DNA of 64,000 nt from Mallotus nudiflorus (taxonomy: Eukaryota > Streptophyta > Magnoliopsida > Malpighiales > Euphorbiaceae), in the NCBI GenBank assembly GCA_947683625.1, contig CANTUR010001074.1, positions 222,304 through 286,303 on the forward strand, in the 5' to 3' direction. The notes beneath the pieces are model-generated. The model was not told the origin of the DNA. It was given only the letters and a program-made list of their open reading frames with translations, and made no database searches. Positions within the stretch are counted from its first letter, which is position 1, and each line of letters opens with the position of its first letter. This document shows, in pieces, positions 24,867 to 35,774 of the stretch. Made by a program: the position numbers and the translations under genes.

Positions 24867-25257
24867 TCAGCAGATTTATAGCCAAATTGACAGCCATCTA
24901 CAATCCCATCATTAAGCTTCTAAAGAAAGACCAACCTATTGTGTGGGATGAAAGATGTCAACAAGCCTTTGAAGCTATCAAGGATTATCTTATGAATCCT
25001 TCTATTTTATAGCCGTCGAAATTGGGTAATGCCTTAACCTTGTATCTGGCAATTGAGGAAGACACAATAAGGTCAATGTTAGCAAAGGAAGGTGAAAAGA
25101 AGATAGAACATACTGTGTATTACTTGAGTAAGAAGCTTATACCTTACGAAACTACTTATAGCCTGGTGGAGAAAATGTGCCTAGCAATAATTTGGGCAAA
25201 AAAAAAACCCCAACACTATTTTCAATCTTATAAAGTGCAGGCGATTTTTAAACATGA
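24867..25257 (+). pseudogene. RT connection and first RNase H of the second Tat-like element
   Basis: Visible motifs are ISRFIAKLTAIYNPIIKLLK, CQQAFEAIKDYL and, after a TAG at about 25010, VYYLSKKLIPYE and HYFQSYKVQ. This is the end of RT and the RT-linked RNase H. The frame is cut at 25257 by solo LTR 2 and resumes at about 28465 with the same target bases (CATGA). The catalytic RT core is missing, lost in the deletion that fused the 5' LTR to pol. Confidence 0.88.
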
Positions 25258-28200
25258 TGTCACGACCCAAAACAGGGGCCATGACCGGCGCTAGGGAACG
25301 GGAATTCTTTCGAATCCGGAACCCGTAGCAAGCCTAAAAATAAAATAAATCATGCAATAATAACAATAACCATATAATATGCAGCGGAAATAAAAATCAT
25401 AAATATAATAATAACATTTTCATCACTGGATTTGAATCAAATCTCATCACATATATATAATCTCTTTTAATACAAATCCAGTTTCAATATAATACATCTC
25501 TTTAAAATAAAATACATGTAATCCAATACTTTAATTCACAACTACTGCAGTGTCTAGATAAAATAAATAAGACTCAAGTAGATAATTTACACAAAGAAGC
25601 CGGGGCGGAAGAAATCCGGCGTATCGACCTGCCACTGAGGTCTAAAGATGTTGACTCTCCTGAAAAATAGTCAACGGAGGGGAGTCAGACCTCACTGAGT
25701 GAATTACTATAATATATATACATACACACTAAGTGATAATGCATACAGTCAAAAGTATATATCTAATATATATATACAGGCAATTACACACAGATGCAAT
25801 AAAATCATTTTTATATATTTTATCTGAAAATCATCTTTTATGAAGGATCACATAGAACCCTAGAATATCGCAACCTCAGAAATAGTGTTAGACAACACTC
25901 TAGCCATACAGGCTCACTTATTCCAAATATATCCACTTATTCCATTTGGACAGTAGACTGGCCCCGAGACACTAAGTCAACCGAGCTCCAGCAGTCTGAC
26001 TGCCAGTGTGATTGGCCCTGAGACACTTGGTCAACCGAGCTCCAGCAATCACACCCAAATCACATCACACATATCAATAATCATAATCAATCAATCTCTA
26101 CAAATAAGTTAGTATTATAGTCTAAATACTATAGGCGTACCGGTATGTACTCGGTCCTAGTGCTGCCCACTAGGTATCACGTTCTATCGATATCCTTCAT
26201 TAATAAATATAAAACATTCATTCACAATCAAATGATGCATGAATTTAATTGAAATAACAATATAAACCATATATATACCGGAAATATACCAAAAGTAAAC
26301 CAGGTATATTTCGAGTATATATATGTCAAATGAATTCAATCAAATTATAACTTAAGCTAAAAATATATTTAAAAACATTTTAAATATATTTTATTTACAA
26401 AATATGCATATAATTTAATAAATACCAAAAATAAACCAAAAATATACTTAAATACAAATCATATTACTTATGCATTTTAATCGAAATAAAATATATATTT
26501 CTAAATCATGCATCCTAAAGCATATATATATAGTATAGTAACTCACCTAATGCGCTCCACGAGACAGGTCCGACGGGCCTGGTCCACTAGCCCTCGGTCT
26601 CGGCGCAACTAAACAAGCAATAAATAATAGACATCAGAATAAACCCTAACAGAAATCCTAGAATTCGATCTAGAGTATTAAACACAGAATCAGAAATTAG
26701 GGTTCGACTGGACATCACATTTTACGAGAATTCTATCGAAAATCCGGCAGAACCTCCCCTGTAAAACGGACATCTCTCTACTCAAAAGAGTAGAGTCGAC
26801 CCTGCAAGAAATACACTTCGAAAAAATAAGCTCAACACAAATCCATAACCCCTCGGTCGGACTCCAGACTACAATCTACCGACCGGGGTCCACAAACACA
26901 GAATAATTCCAAAAATACCAAAAATATCCTTATAACATAGAAATTCATTTTATAAGTAGAAATTACATAATTAGCCTTTAAACACAGTAAAAACCGATAA
27001 AAACTCATTTTATTAGTAAAACCGTAAATTATATATATAATTGAAAATAATTCACGAAAAATAGTTTTAATTAGTTAAAAATACTAAATAATTTGTAGAA
27101 ATCATTTTTATACTTTAAATAACTATTAAAACCAATTAAATTACATTTTTAGACAATTTTGTGTAAAATTACCAAAATACCCCTATATATATTAATATAC
27201 TTAAATTACTTCAAAAATTCACCAAAAATCATACAATTATCCAAAATTAATTTTCTCAAAATATTTATCAATAATATCAATAATTAAACTCAATTAACTA
27301 ATTAATTTCAAATAAAAACACATTTAACCTAATTTTTCAAATTTACATAAACTTCAATAATTCAAAATAAATACTTAGAAATTCATAAAAATTCCAAATA
27401 AATTCCTATAATTCATTTAAACACCTAATTTAACCATAAATCCAAATTTCATAATTTAAATAATTAATTTCCGAAAATTAGAAAATAATATTAAAATATT
27501 CAAAAATACCCAAAAATCCAAACAATCTCCAAAAATTCCACAAAAATTCATAAATTTAGATTGAGCTACTAGGATCAATATTTGTGAAGGGAGTTTTCAT
27601 GAATCAGTCAATTTGAAGCTCAAAAAAATCAAAAACCCTAATAGGCCGAAATTGAAAATTCGAAACCTAAGCAATTCTAGACCATTTAAGCTCAAACCAA
27701 AGCTAGAATCACACTCACCGGAGCTCAAGGAGAAGAAAGAGACCGGCGGTGTCGAAAACGGTGGCCGAAATTGGGAGAAACGGCAAAGGGATAATTTTCG
27801 GCCAAAAGAGGAAAATGGGACTGCTGACGCTGGGGACGGCGGGGGACGGCAGTGGCAAGCCGGGAGGCACACCAACGGTAGGTGATCGGAGTTGCAGCGG
27901 TGAGGGATGGGGTGGGTGGTGATCGGGCACGAGAGAGAAGGAAAGAAGAAGAAGAAGAAAAAGAAAAAAAAAGAAAGAAAAGAAAAAGAAAAGAAAAAGA
28001 AAAAAGAAAAAAAAAGAAAAAGAAAAAAGAAAAATAAAATAAAATAATTAAATAATAATAAAATAATAATAAAATAAATTTTAATAATTTAATAATAAAT
28101 AAAATAATTAAATAACAATAAATTAATAAATAAATAATAAAATATTAGGGTAATATATTAAACCCTAATTAAATAAATATTTACACACATAGGCTTTATT

Positions 28201-28464
28201 TAGTATTTTAAAAATACGCATGAGTTCATGCAAGTCCGAAAATATATTTAAAATAATTAATATTAAAATATTTACGTGAAAATTTCCCCGAAAATGAAAG
28301 TCCTGGGAAAATTTTACGTAAAATACTGTAAATAAAACACAATAATTAAAATAGAGTTTAAATACATATCAACTCGTAAAAATATCGTAAGATATATACA
28401 AAAATTATTAACACTGTATATCCCGGTACAGTGTAAAAATATTTTAAAAACATGGAATATTACA
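25258..28464 (+). mobile_element. Solo LTR 2 of the 3-kb family, inside pol
   Basis: The unit is 3,207 bp, TGTCACGACCC to ATTACA, flanked by CATGA (25253-25257 and 28465-28469). It interrupts the RNase H coding frame of the host element cleanly. It contains a two-copy tandem of about 57 bp (GTCAACCGAGCTCCAGCA twice, about 25960-26055), the hairpin at 26776-26795, a GC-richer patch at 27700-27920 and a GA-rich run at 27937-28035. Confidence 0.92.
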
Positions 28465-29060
28465 CATGATTCCCTCACGTATCTCCAATAGACCCCATCT
28501 CTTATAGGAAAATTGGCTAGGTGGCTCATTTTACTCATAGAATTTGACATAGAGTATATAGCCAAAAATATAGTGAAAGGAAGAGCAATAACAGACTTCT
28601 TGGCACAGGGCCCAGTGGATGACGACCAAGAATGAAAGTTGGAGTTTCCTGACGAACATCTAGGGGTGATAGAGATACAAGGTTAGGAAATGTACTTTGA
28701 TGGAGCTATTAACAATAAGGGGGCTAGAATAAGGGTAATTTTGGTTACGCCAAAAGGAGAAATGATCCCAATGGCAAAAAGACTTGAGTTTGAAGCAACT
28801 AATAACCAAGCAGAATATGAGGCCTGCATTTTTAGTTTAGAGGCATTGCGCAATGCGGGGGCAGAAAATGTTACTGTCTATAGGGATTCAATGCTAATTA
28901 TAAAACAAGCCACTAAAGAATGGGAGATAAAAGAATATAGATTATGGCTATACCTGGGAATACTTGGCCACTATCCTGTGCTCATTTTCTCAGTATATGT
29001 TTATCCACTTGCTAAGGGAAGGAAACCAGGTAGCTGATGCCCTAGCCATACTGGCCTCAA
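28465..29060 (+). pseudogene. Second RNase H of the second Tat-like element
   Basis: After the solo LTR the frame resumes with LIGKLARWLILLIEFDIEY, then YFDGAINNKGAR, EATNNQAEYEACI and VYRDSMLIIKQ. These carry the Asp, Glu and Asp of RNase H. A stop follows the LTR by a few codons, and a frameshift near 28960 ends the clear homology. Confidence 0.85.
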
Positions 29061-29099
29061 TGTGGGAAAGTGTGAAATAACCAGAAGCTAGACTTTTAA

Positions 29100-30413
29100 T
29101 TCTTATAAAGTCTCGAGTCCCCTATTATAAGGAGGTGAGTGTAACACTAGTTTATGCTACTGAGAAACCTTGGTTCTATGATTTACAAAGGTATATGGAA
29201 ACTAGGCAGTTTTTGAATGATGCTGATAAGAAAGAAAGAATATCCATGCAACTGTTGTCTCGACAATTCATAAGTCACAATGGGATGTTATACAAAAGAA
29301 TGACAGTCGGGGTTCACCTCAGGTGTGTTAATAAGGATAAAGCCCAGGAGCTTATGGAAGCGATTCATGAAAGGATGTGCAGGCCACATATGAATGGAAC
29401 CGTTTTGGCCAAGAAAATAGCCCATCAGGGGTACTTTTGGCTTACCATGGAGGCAGATTGTGTTAGATTTATAAAGAAATGTTATAATTACCAAACTTAT
29501 AGTGATGTTAGCCATCTACCATCTATGGAGCTTCAGGGAATGACTTCTCCTTGGCCGTTTGCTGTATGGGGGATTGACATTGTAGGAGAGGTGAGGCCAA
29601 AAGCAACTAATGGCTATCGGTATATCATTGTGGCTATCGACTACTTCTCCAAATGGGTTGAGGCTGAATCTTATGCTACCGTAGGGTCGAAGCAGATGTC
29701 GAGGTTCATCAAAAAGAACATAATATGCAGATATGGTTTGCCGCACTACATAGTTACAGAAAATGGTGTTCAATTTCAAGCAAAAATGACCACGCTACTG
29801 AAAGACTTTAAGATTGAGCACCACAGGTCATCTCCATATAGGCTACAGGCAAATGGAGTGGTGGAAGCAACTAATAAGAATGTGAAAAAGATCCAGCCAA
29901 GATGATGGAAAATTATCGAGATTGGGCTAATTACTTACAATTCGCATTGTAGGGGTACCAAACCTTTGCTAGAACTTCTACAGGAGTCACTTCATACTTT
30001 TTGGTTTATAGGTGTGAGGCTATTTTACCTATAGAGGTTGAGATAAGATCATTGAGAGTCCTTCTCGAATCCAAACTCCCCGAATATCAATGGGTCAAAA
30101 GTCGGATGGCTCAGTTGATATTGCTGGATGAAAAGAGGATGAAGGCTATGTATCATTCTTAGTTGTATCAAAAAAGAATAGCCCGTGCCTACAATAAGAA
30201 TATCAAGCCAGGCAAGATTCGAGAAGGGGATTTGGTGTTGAAACTTACAAGATTAATCATGACTAATCCTCGAGGAAAGTTTAAGCCCAATTAGGAGGGA
30301 CCATATTTAGTAAAGAAGTTATTTTCAAAAGGCGCCACCATTTTGTTTGACATGGAGGGAAATGAGTTCAAAGAACCCATCAACCTAGACAAACTCAAGA
30401 AATACTTTTTGTA
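29100..30413 (+). pseudogene. Integrase of the second Tat-like element
   Basis: The zinc-binding segment has HERMCRPHMNG and GYFWLTM, with CYNYQ where CxxCQ is expected. The core has WGIDIVG (first Asp), VTENGVQF where the second catalytic Asp should be (TDNG is usual, so this is Asp to Glu), and GVVEATNKN (third acidic residue). A frameshift at about 29885 moves the rest to another frame, which continues to the C-terminal EGPYLVKKLFSKGA and ends near 30413 with LDKLKKYFL. Several stops are present. It cannot be active. Confidence 0.88.
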
Positions 30414-31390
30414 AAAAGTCTCGCTAGGGAGAAAACCTTGAAAAGAGGTTGTCTAGGCAAAAGCTAGAGACTAAAAAGAAAAAAGAAAAAAGAAAAAGGT
30501 CCTACTGGATTGAAAACCTCAAAACAGGCGGTCCAGACAAAAGTTAAGGATATGTAAAAGGAGAGAGAGACACACAAAATGATTAGTTGAAAAACTTGCA
30601 AGGGCAAGCCAATTAATAACATGAAATATACCAGAAGTGAAATGTATATATGTTTTGTGCTTAAATGAAATGAAATGGATTGCTTTAATTATTGTTAAAC
30701 ATTGCATAATGTGACCATTACAAGCCATTTAACTAGTACAAAAGGAAAATTACATCTAATAAAAAGGGAAATGACGTCTTTATTTCATAAGCTAATTTTA
30801 TTTTCTCTTCTTTTATTGCCTACGCTGAGAACTTAACATTTATAACTCTCTTGTCCTTTTGTATTTAATAAATTCGTCTCTTTCTATCTATTGTAAACAA
30901 ACCCACACTTTATAATGATCATTAGTAATCTGATCTTTGTTGTATCTTAAATTTCTTTTGATGACTCTTTAAGGCCAAGTTGCCACCAAGTGGTCCAAGA
31001 AATTTTAAGAAAGGGGTCCTAGCTCGAACTCATGAACAAGCTCCACAATCAGTTGTTTGTGATCGTTTTCGTGGCAGAGGCGGGCTGGATTATAGAAAGT
31101 GGCAAAATGGTGACTGGTAATCGGGACACAATATGTGTAAAATCGAATGGTCACATGCTGCAATCCCCACTAGAGGCACATTTAACAAATCAGTGTATTA
31201 GGGAATATTGATAGCCTACCGTGAATATCTATAGGAATGGGATGTAGCTTTCTTGTTCGGCAATGCTTCGCTTTTTAGCATCTGATGTCTTGAGGGGGTT
31301 TGATTAGGCCTAAATTTTTATAAAACCACATCTGCGGGTTTGCAAATGATTAGATGCAGATAGTTTGATAGTTGGAAGTTAAGGAAGTAC
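30414..31390. other. Non-coding 3' region of the second Tat-like element, part 1
   Basis: This follows the end of integrase. It contains purine-rich stretches near 30470-30500 and 30540-30580. No coding pattern was recognised on either strand. Confidence 0.5.
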
Positions 31391-32010
31391 AATAAAGAAC
31401 TTACCTACAATAGGAATGGACTTCCTGAGAATCGTTGTGTCTCCATGAAGTCATCTAATTTGATGATAGTTTATGCTAAGATGAGAGGGAAAGGATTAAA
31501 CCCTGACTCCACTTGATCACAAATGGAAAGGATCTTTGAATCACAGTGTCCTGAGGAAGAAACCAATAGAAATTGAGCAAACAAGCAGAGGGCCATCATG
31601 CGGAGCCAATAAGTTTCTTCTTTGTCCACATTCATGGTGACCTGGAGAAAAGGTTCTAGTTTGATTTCTGAACCAAGGGTGTAGTGAAAAGAAGATCGGG
31701 GTGGAAGGTTGAACATACGTGCAATTTAGTATTGAATGGAGTCAGAATTTGGGTTTTCAAGGTTAGGAATAGCAAGTCGGCAAGTAAAATCTGTATGATG
31801 ATTGAGAATTGCCTCGAATTCCTTTGGCAGAGGACATATTTCTATTGTATTGAACCAGAAGATGTGTTTATGGGGATCCCAAAATTGAACCATGGTATGG
31901 AGAAAAAGGAAGTTGATTTTCCTAGTATGGAGTGATTTAATGACCGAAAGGTGAAAAGACTCTAACCTAGTCTAAGACTTTTGTAGTAGCCTTAGACTCC
32001 ATTCAGTCAT
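31391..32010 (-). pseudogene. Antisense DUF7745-like gene of the second Tat-like element
   Basis: From ATG 32010 one minus-strand frame reads MTEWSLRLLQ, then FWDPHKHIFWFNTIEICPLP, KEFEAIL, and later LRMMALCLFAQFLLVSSSGH and DQVESGFNPFPLILA. The order (FWDP...F, a P-x-EF motif, then a WL...LAxFLL block ending PLILA) fits what I recall of the plant retroelement-linked DUF7745 family. In-frame stops follow QKS (about 31974), SIQY (about 31730) and ILA (31468-31470). It runs opposite to pol. Its role is unknown; the family call needs a profile search. Confidence 0.6.
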
Positions 32011-32117
32011 GATTATAACTTTCAGAGGTGTTTAGAGGGAGAAATAGGAGGTTAGGGATGAAGAGAACTCAAGAAGTGGGCTGAACACAAGAATGTGAGT
32101 TTTTAAAGGGGCAGGAC

Positions 32118-32225
32118 CACCTGTTGTTGAGACGATTGCCTCATTGATGAGGTGCCACCTCAACAGTAAGAGGCGATTGCCTTTTCATCAGAAGTCAATG
32201 AGGCGATCGTCTCATCAGCAGTGTG
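32118..32225. repeat. Cluster of short palindromes (AGGCGATYGCCT type), site B
   Basis: Repeats such as GACGATTGCCTC, GAGGTGCCACCTC, GAGGCGATTGCC and GAGGCGATCGTCTC lie within about 100 bases. Similar clusters are at 24125-24180, 37808-37965, 39498-39540 and 40195-40420, all inside this one element. Confidence 0.7.
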
Positions 32226-32458
32226 GGCCGTTATACTTCTTCGAATCATGTAGTCTCAACAGGTGCAAATCAGAATATAGTGGGGCAAATTCATTTGTAA
32301 TAATTAAAATTAGCTCACATGTGAAGAATGAAGAAATCAATGAATTTAATTGAGGAGAATGACGATTTTTGTAAACAATCTGTCTGTTAATAAATCAACA
32401 ACAAAGGAAAATTATGTGTTCATTATTCAAAAACTGCACAAGTTTTAACCCTGGTACA

Positions 32459-32585
32459 TCAAGCATTTGATCTGGTACCCTCAGGGTCATCCGCTCCTCT
32501 AACACCACTGCCACTCATGTCTTCATCCTTGTCGTCCTCATCGATCTGAAATACATCAATCTGACGCTCGAGAGTGGCAATCATT
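32459..32585 (-). pseudogene. C-terminal exon of the antisense PMD-like gene
   Basis: The minus strand reads IATLERQIDVFQIDEDDKDE, then DMSGSGVRGADDPEG, and ends with TGA at 32459. It lies just beyond solo LTR 3; taken with the right flank the frame continues across the LTR (EASRAR then MIATLE), which shows that the LTR split one gene. The acidic tail has no known function. Confidence 0.6.
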
Positions 32586-35500
32586 TGTAATAGCCTGAGT
32601 TTTTAAATTATTTTATTTTAAAATAGGATATGCAGTGCTAATAAATTTTAAAGATAAATTTGATTATTTATCGATTAATGAGTTTTATTATCATTATTTT
32701 ATGTTAATTAGGGTTTTGATATATATATTTTTATTTTAAGACTAGTATTTGGATAATTTATATGAGTAATATATATATCTTATTTTAAATAAAATTTAAC
32801 TTAGTGTATTTTATTTTAATGTCATTTTACCTTATTAAATCACATTATTTTATACATTATTATTTTACATGTTAATATATATATATATATATATATATTT
32901 ACAAAACTCAAACACAAAAACCTCCCTCACCATTTTTCCCGACCACCCCCCTTCCCTCATGTCTACCTTCCATTTCTTCCTCCGTCAGTGTGCCTCCGTG
33001 CCTTCCATCACTAGTCAGCCAGCTCCACTGTCTTCTTCCATCTTCTCTGACGTCGTTTGGTCCCTGTGGAAGCTAGAAACCTGAATTCTTCTCCTCCTCC
33101 ATTCAAGGCGAGTCTGACCACCAAATTGGTTGATTCTGGTGCCGTTGGACTCCTGGAACTTCATAGAGGAGGATTCCAAGCTTTTTGTAGCTTGAAAACA
33201 TAATTTGATAGGGTTTTTAGCTTGATTCCATTTTCGGCCATTCTTGTGTTTTTAAATTTTTTTATTATTTTGCTTGATTTTTGAGAAATTCCTTAATAAA
33301 TATTGTTCCCCTTAGCTTAATCTGCATCCCAGAATTTTTGTGTGATTTTTGGGAATTATTTTGATTTTTGTGAATTTTTTATTATTTTTTTTATTTTCAT
33401 AAATTAATTAAATAAATTATGAAATTGTGATTTTTGGTGTTATTGGTGGTTAATATTAATTTTAGAATTTAATTTATAATTTTTGTGTATTTTTTTTAAT
33501 TTTTATAATTATTTTTAGTTTATGTCAATTTTGAAAATATTGGTTAAATATATAGTTAACTAGAAATAATTGGTTAATTAAGTGTATTTGTTGATTTTAA
33601 TGAATAATATGTTGAGAAAATAATTTTTGAGTATTTATATAATTTTTATTGAATTTTTGAATATTATTAGTATTTTATGTGTATTTTTATATATTAGGGG
33701 TAATTTGGTAATTTGGTAGTAATTTTAGTTAAATATTAAATTTAATCAGTTTTAATATTATTTGAGGTATAAAAATGATTTTTACAAATTATTTATTAAT
33801 TTTAACTAATTAATACTATTTTTCAAAATTTATTTTCAAATTATATATAATATACTATTTTTGTAAATAAATGGATTTTTAGTAAATTTTAATTTGTTTT
33901 TGGACTAATTAAGTTATTTGGATTAGTAATGTGAGTTTTTATTAAATTATATCGAATATCGAGAAAATGAATTTTTAATAATATTATATTATTATTTAGG
34001 GTTTTTAAGTAAATATTGGGAAAATAATTATTTTTGGTGTTTTAATGTTAAATATGCTATATTTTGAGATTTTGAGGGTATTTTTGGTATTTGTTGAATT
34101 TTTATATATTTTATTGTATTTTGTTGTGAATTGTGGACCTCGGTTGGGGGAATTTGTAGTTTGAGATTCCGACCGAGGAGTTGTGAGAATTTTAGTTTGA
34201 AGTGTATTTTTCTTGCAGGACCGGTTCTACTTTTTAAGTAAAGAGATGTCTGTTTTACAAAAGAGGTTATGTCGAATTTTTGGTAGAATTCTCGTAAAAC
34301 GTGACATCGGGTCTACTTCCAATTTTATGTTTATCTGTGTTAGTAATCCTAGATTGAGTCTCTAGAAGTTAAGTTAGATTTATTTTGATTTTTGTGTTAT
34401 TATTTTATTGTTAGTTGCGCCAAGATTGAGGCCTAGTGGACCAGGCCAGTCGGATCCGTCTCGAGGAGCGCATACCTGTGAGTTGTTATTTTATATATGC
34501 GTGTATTTAGGTTACATGTATTAGAAATATATGTTTAAATTGTATGATTTATGCATAAATGACTTAATAAATACTTAAGTATATTCTAGCTATATTTTCA
34601 GTATATTTTTGGTATATTATGAAATAAACGCATGTTTTTCTTTTTAATTAAATCTAGATTATTTTCAAATATATTATTGATTTAATTTAATTTATTCCAT
34701 GATTTATTTGAATTGATTTTATGTATATATACTTGAAATATACTTAGTTTATTTTAGGTATATTTCTAGTATATATATGGTTTATAATGTTATTTATAAT
34801 GATATCATGCATCATTATTTTATGAATGAAATAAGTTACTTTTAATGAAGGACATCGATAGAACGTGCTTCATAGTGGGCAACACTATGACCGAGTACGT
34901 ACTGGTCGATGATAGATTTTAGGTTAAATTATTAACCTATTTATGGATAATGACTTGATTAATTTGATTGTTGCGTGAGGTAAATGAGTGTGTGATTGCT
35001 GAAGCTCGGTTGACCTAGTGTCTCGTGGCCAATCACACTAACAGTCAGACTACTGGAGCTCGGTCGACTTAGTGCCTCAGGGCTAGTCTACTGTCAATAA
35101 GGATTAAGTGAATTTATTTGGAAACAAGTGAGCCTGTATGGCTAGAGTGATGTCTGTTGTTATTTAAGGTTGCGATCATTTAGGGTTCTATTTTGTCCTT
35201 CTTAAACTAATATTTTTCAATATTATAAATAAAGTGATTTTCAGCATTTGTGTGTACATGCCTGTATATAAATTTATTATATACATATGATTGATTGCAT
35301 TTGACATTTAGTAATGCGTGTACATATATTATAACAATTCACTCAATGAGGTTTAACTCCCCTCTGTTGATATTTTTACAGGAGAGTCCTCTTCTTCAAA
35401 CCTCAATAGTAGACCTATCCATTGGATTTCTTCTGCTCTGACCCTATTATGTAAATTACTTACTTGAGTTTTATTTTGTACTCTAGACACTGCAGTAGTA

Positions 35501-35774
35501 GTTGTATTTGATTCTATCGAGCATTGTATTTGATTGTATATATGTATGAGATTTTAATTCAGAGTGTTAGTCTGAAGTTTTGTATTAAGAAATTTTATTT
35601 ATGATATGATATGAGATATTATTTTATTAATTGAGATTTAATTTCTGCTGCATAAATAATTTATTTATTTTATTTTATTGCATGTTTTTCTTTTTAAGGC
35701 TTGCCACGGGTTTCAAATTCGAAAGAATTCCCGTTCCCTAGCGCCAGTCATGGCCTCCGGTTTGGGTCATGACA
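32586..35774 (-). mobile_element. Solo LTR 3 of the 3-kb family, inside the antisense PMD-like gene
   Basis: The unit is 3,189 bp. In its own orientation it starts TGTCATGACCC at 35774 and ends TATTACA at 32586. Flanks are TCATT on the left and TTCTC on the right, so no 5-bp duplication is visible. It has the tandem pair of about 57 bp (34990-35095), a decayed hairpin (34221-34240) and a TA microsatellite (32874-32899). Confidence 0.88.
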
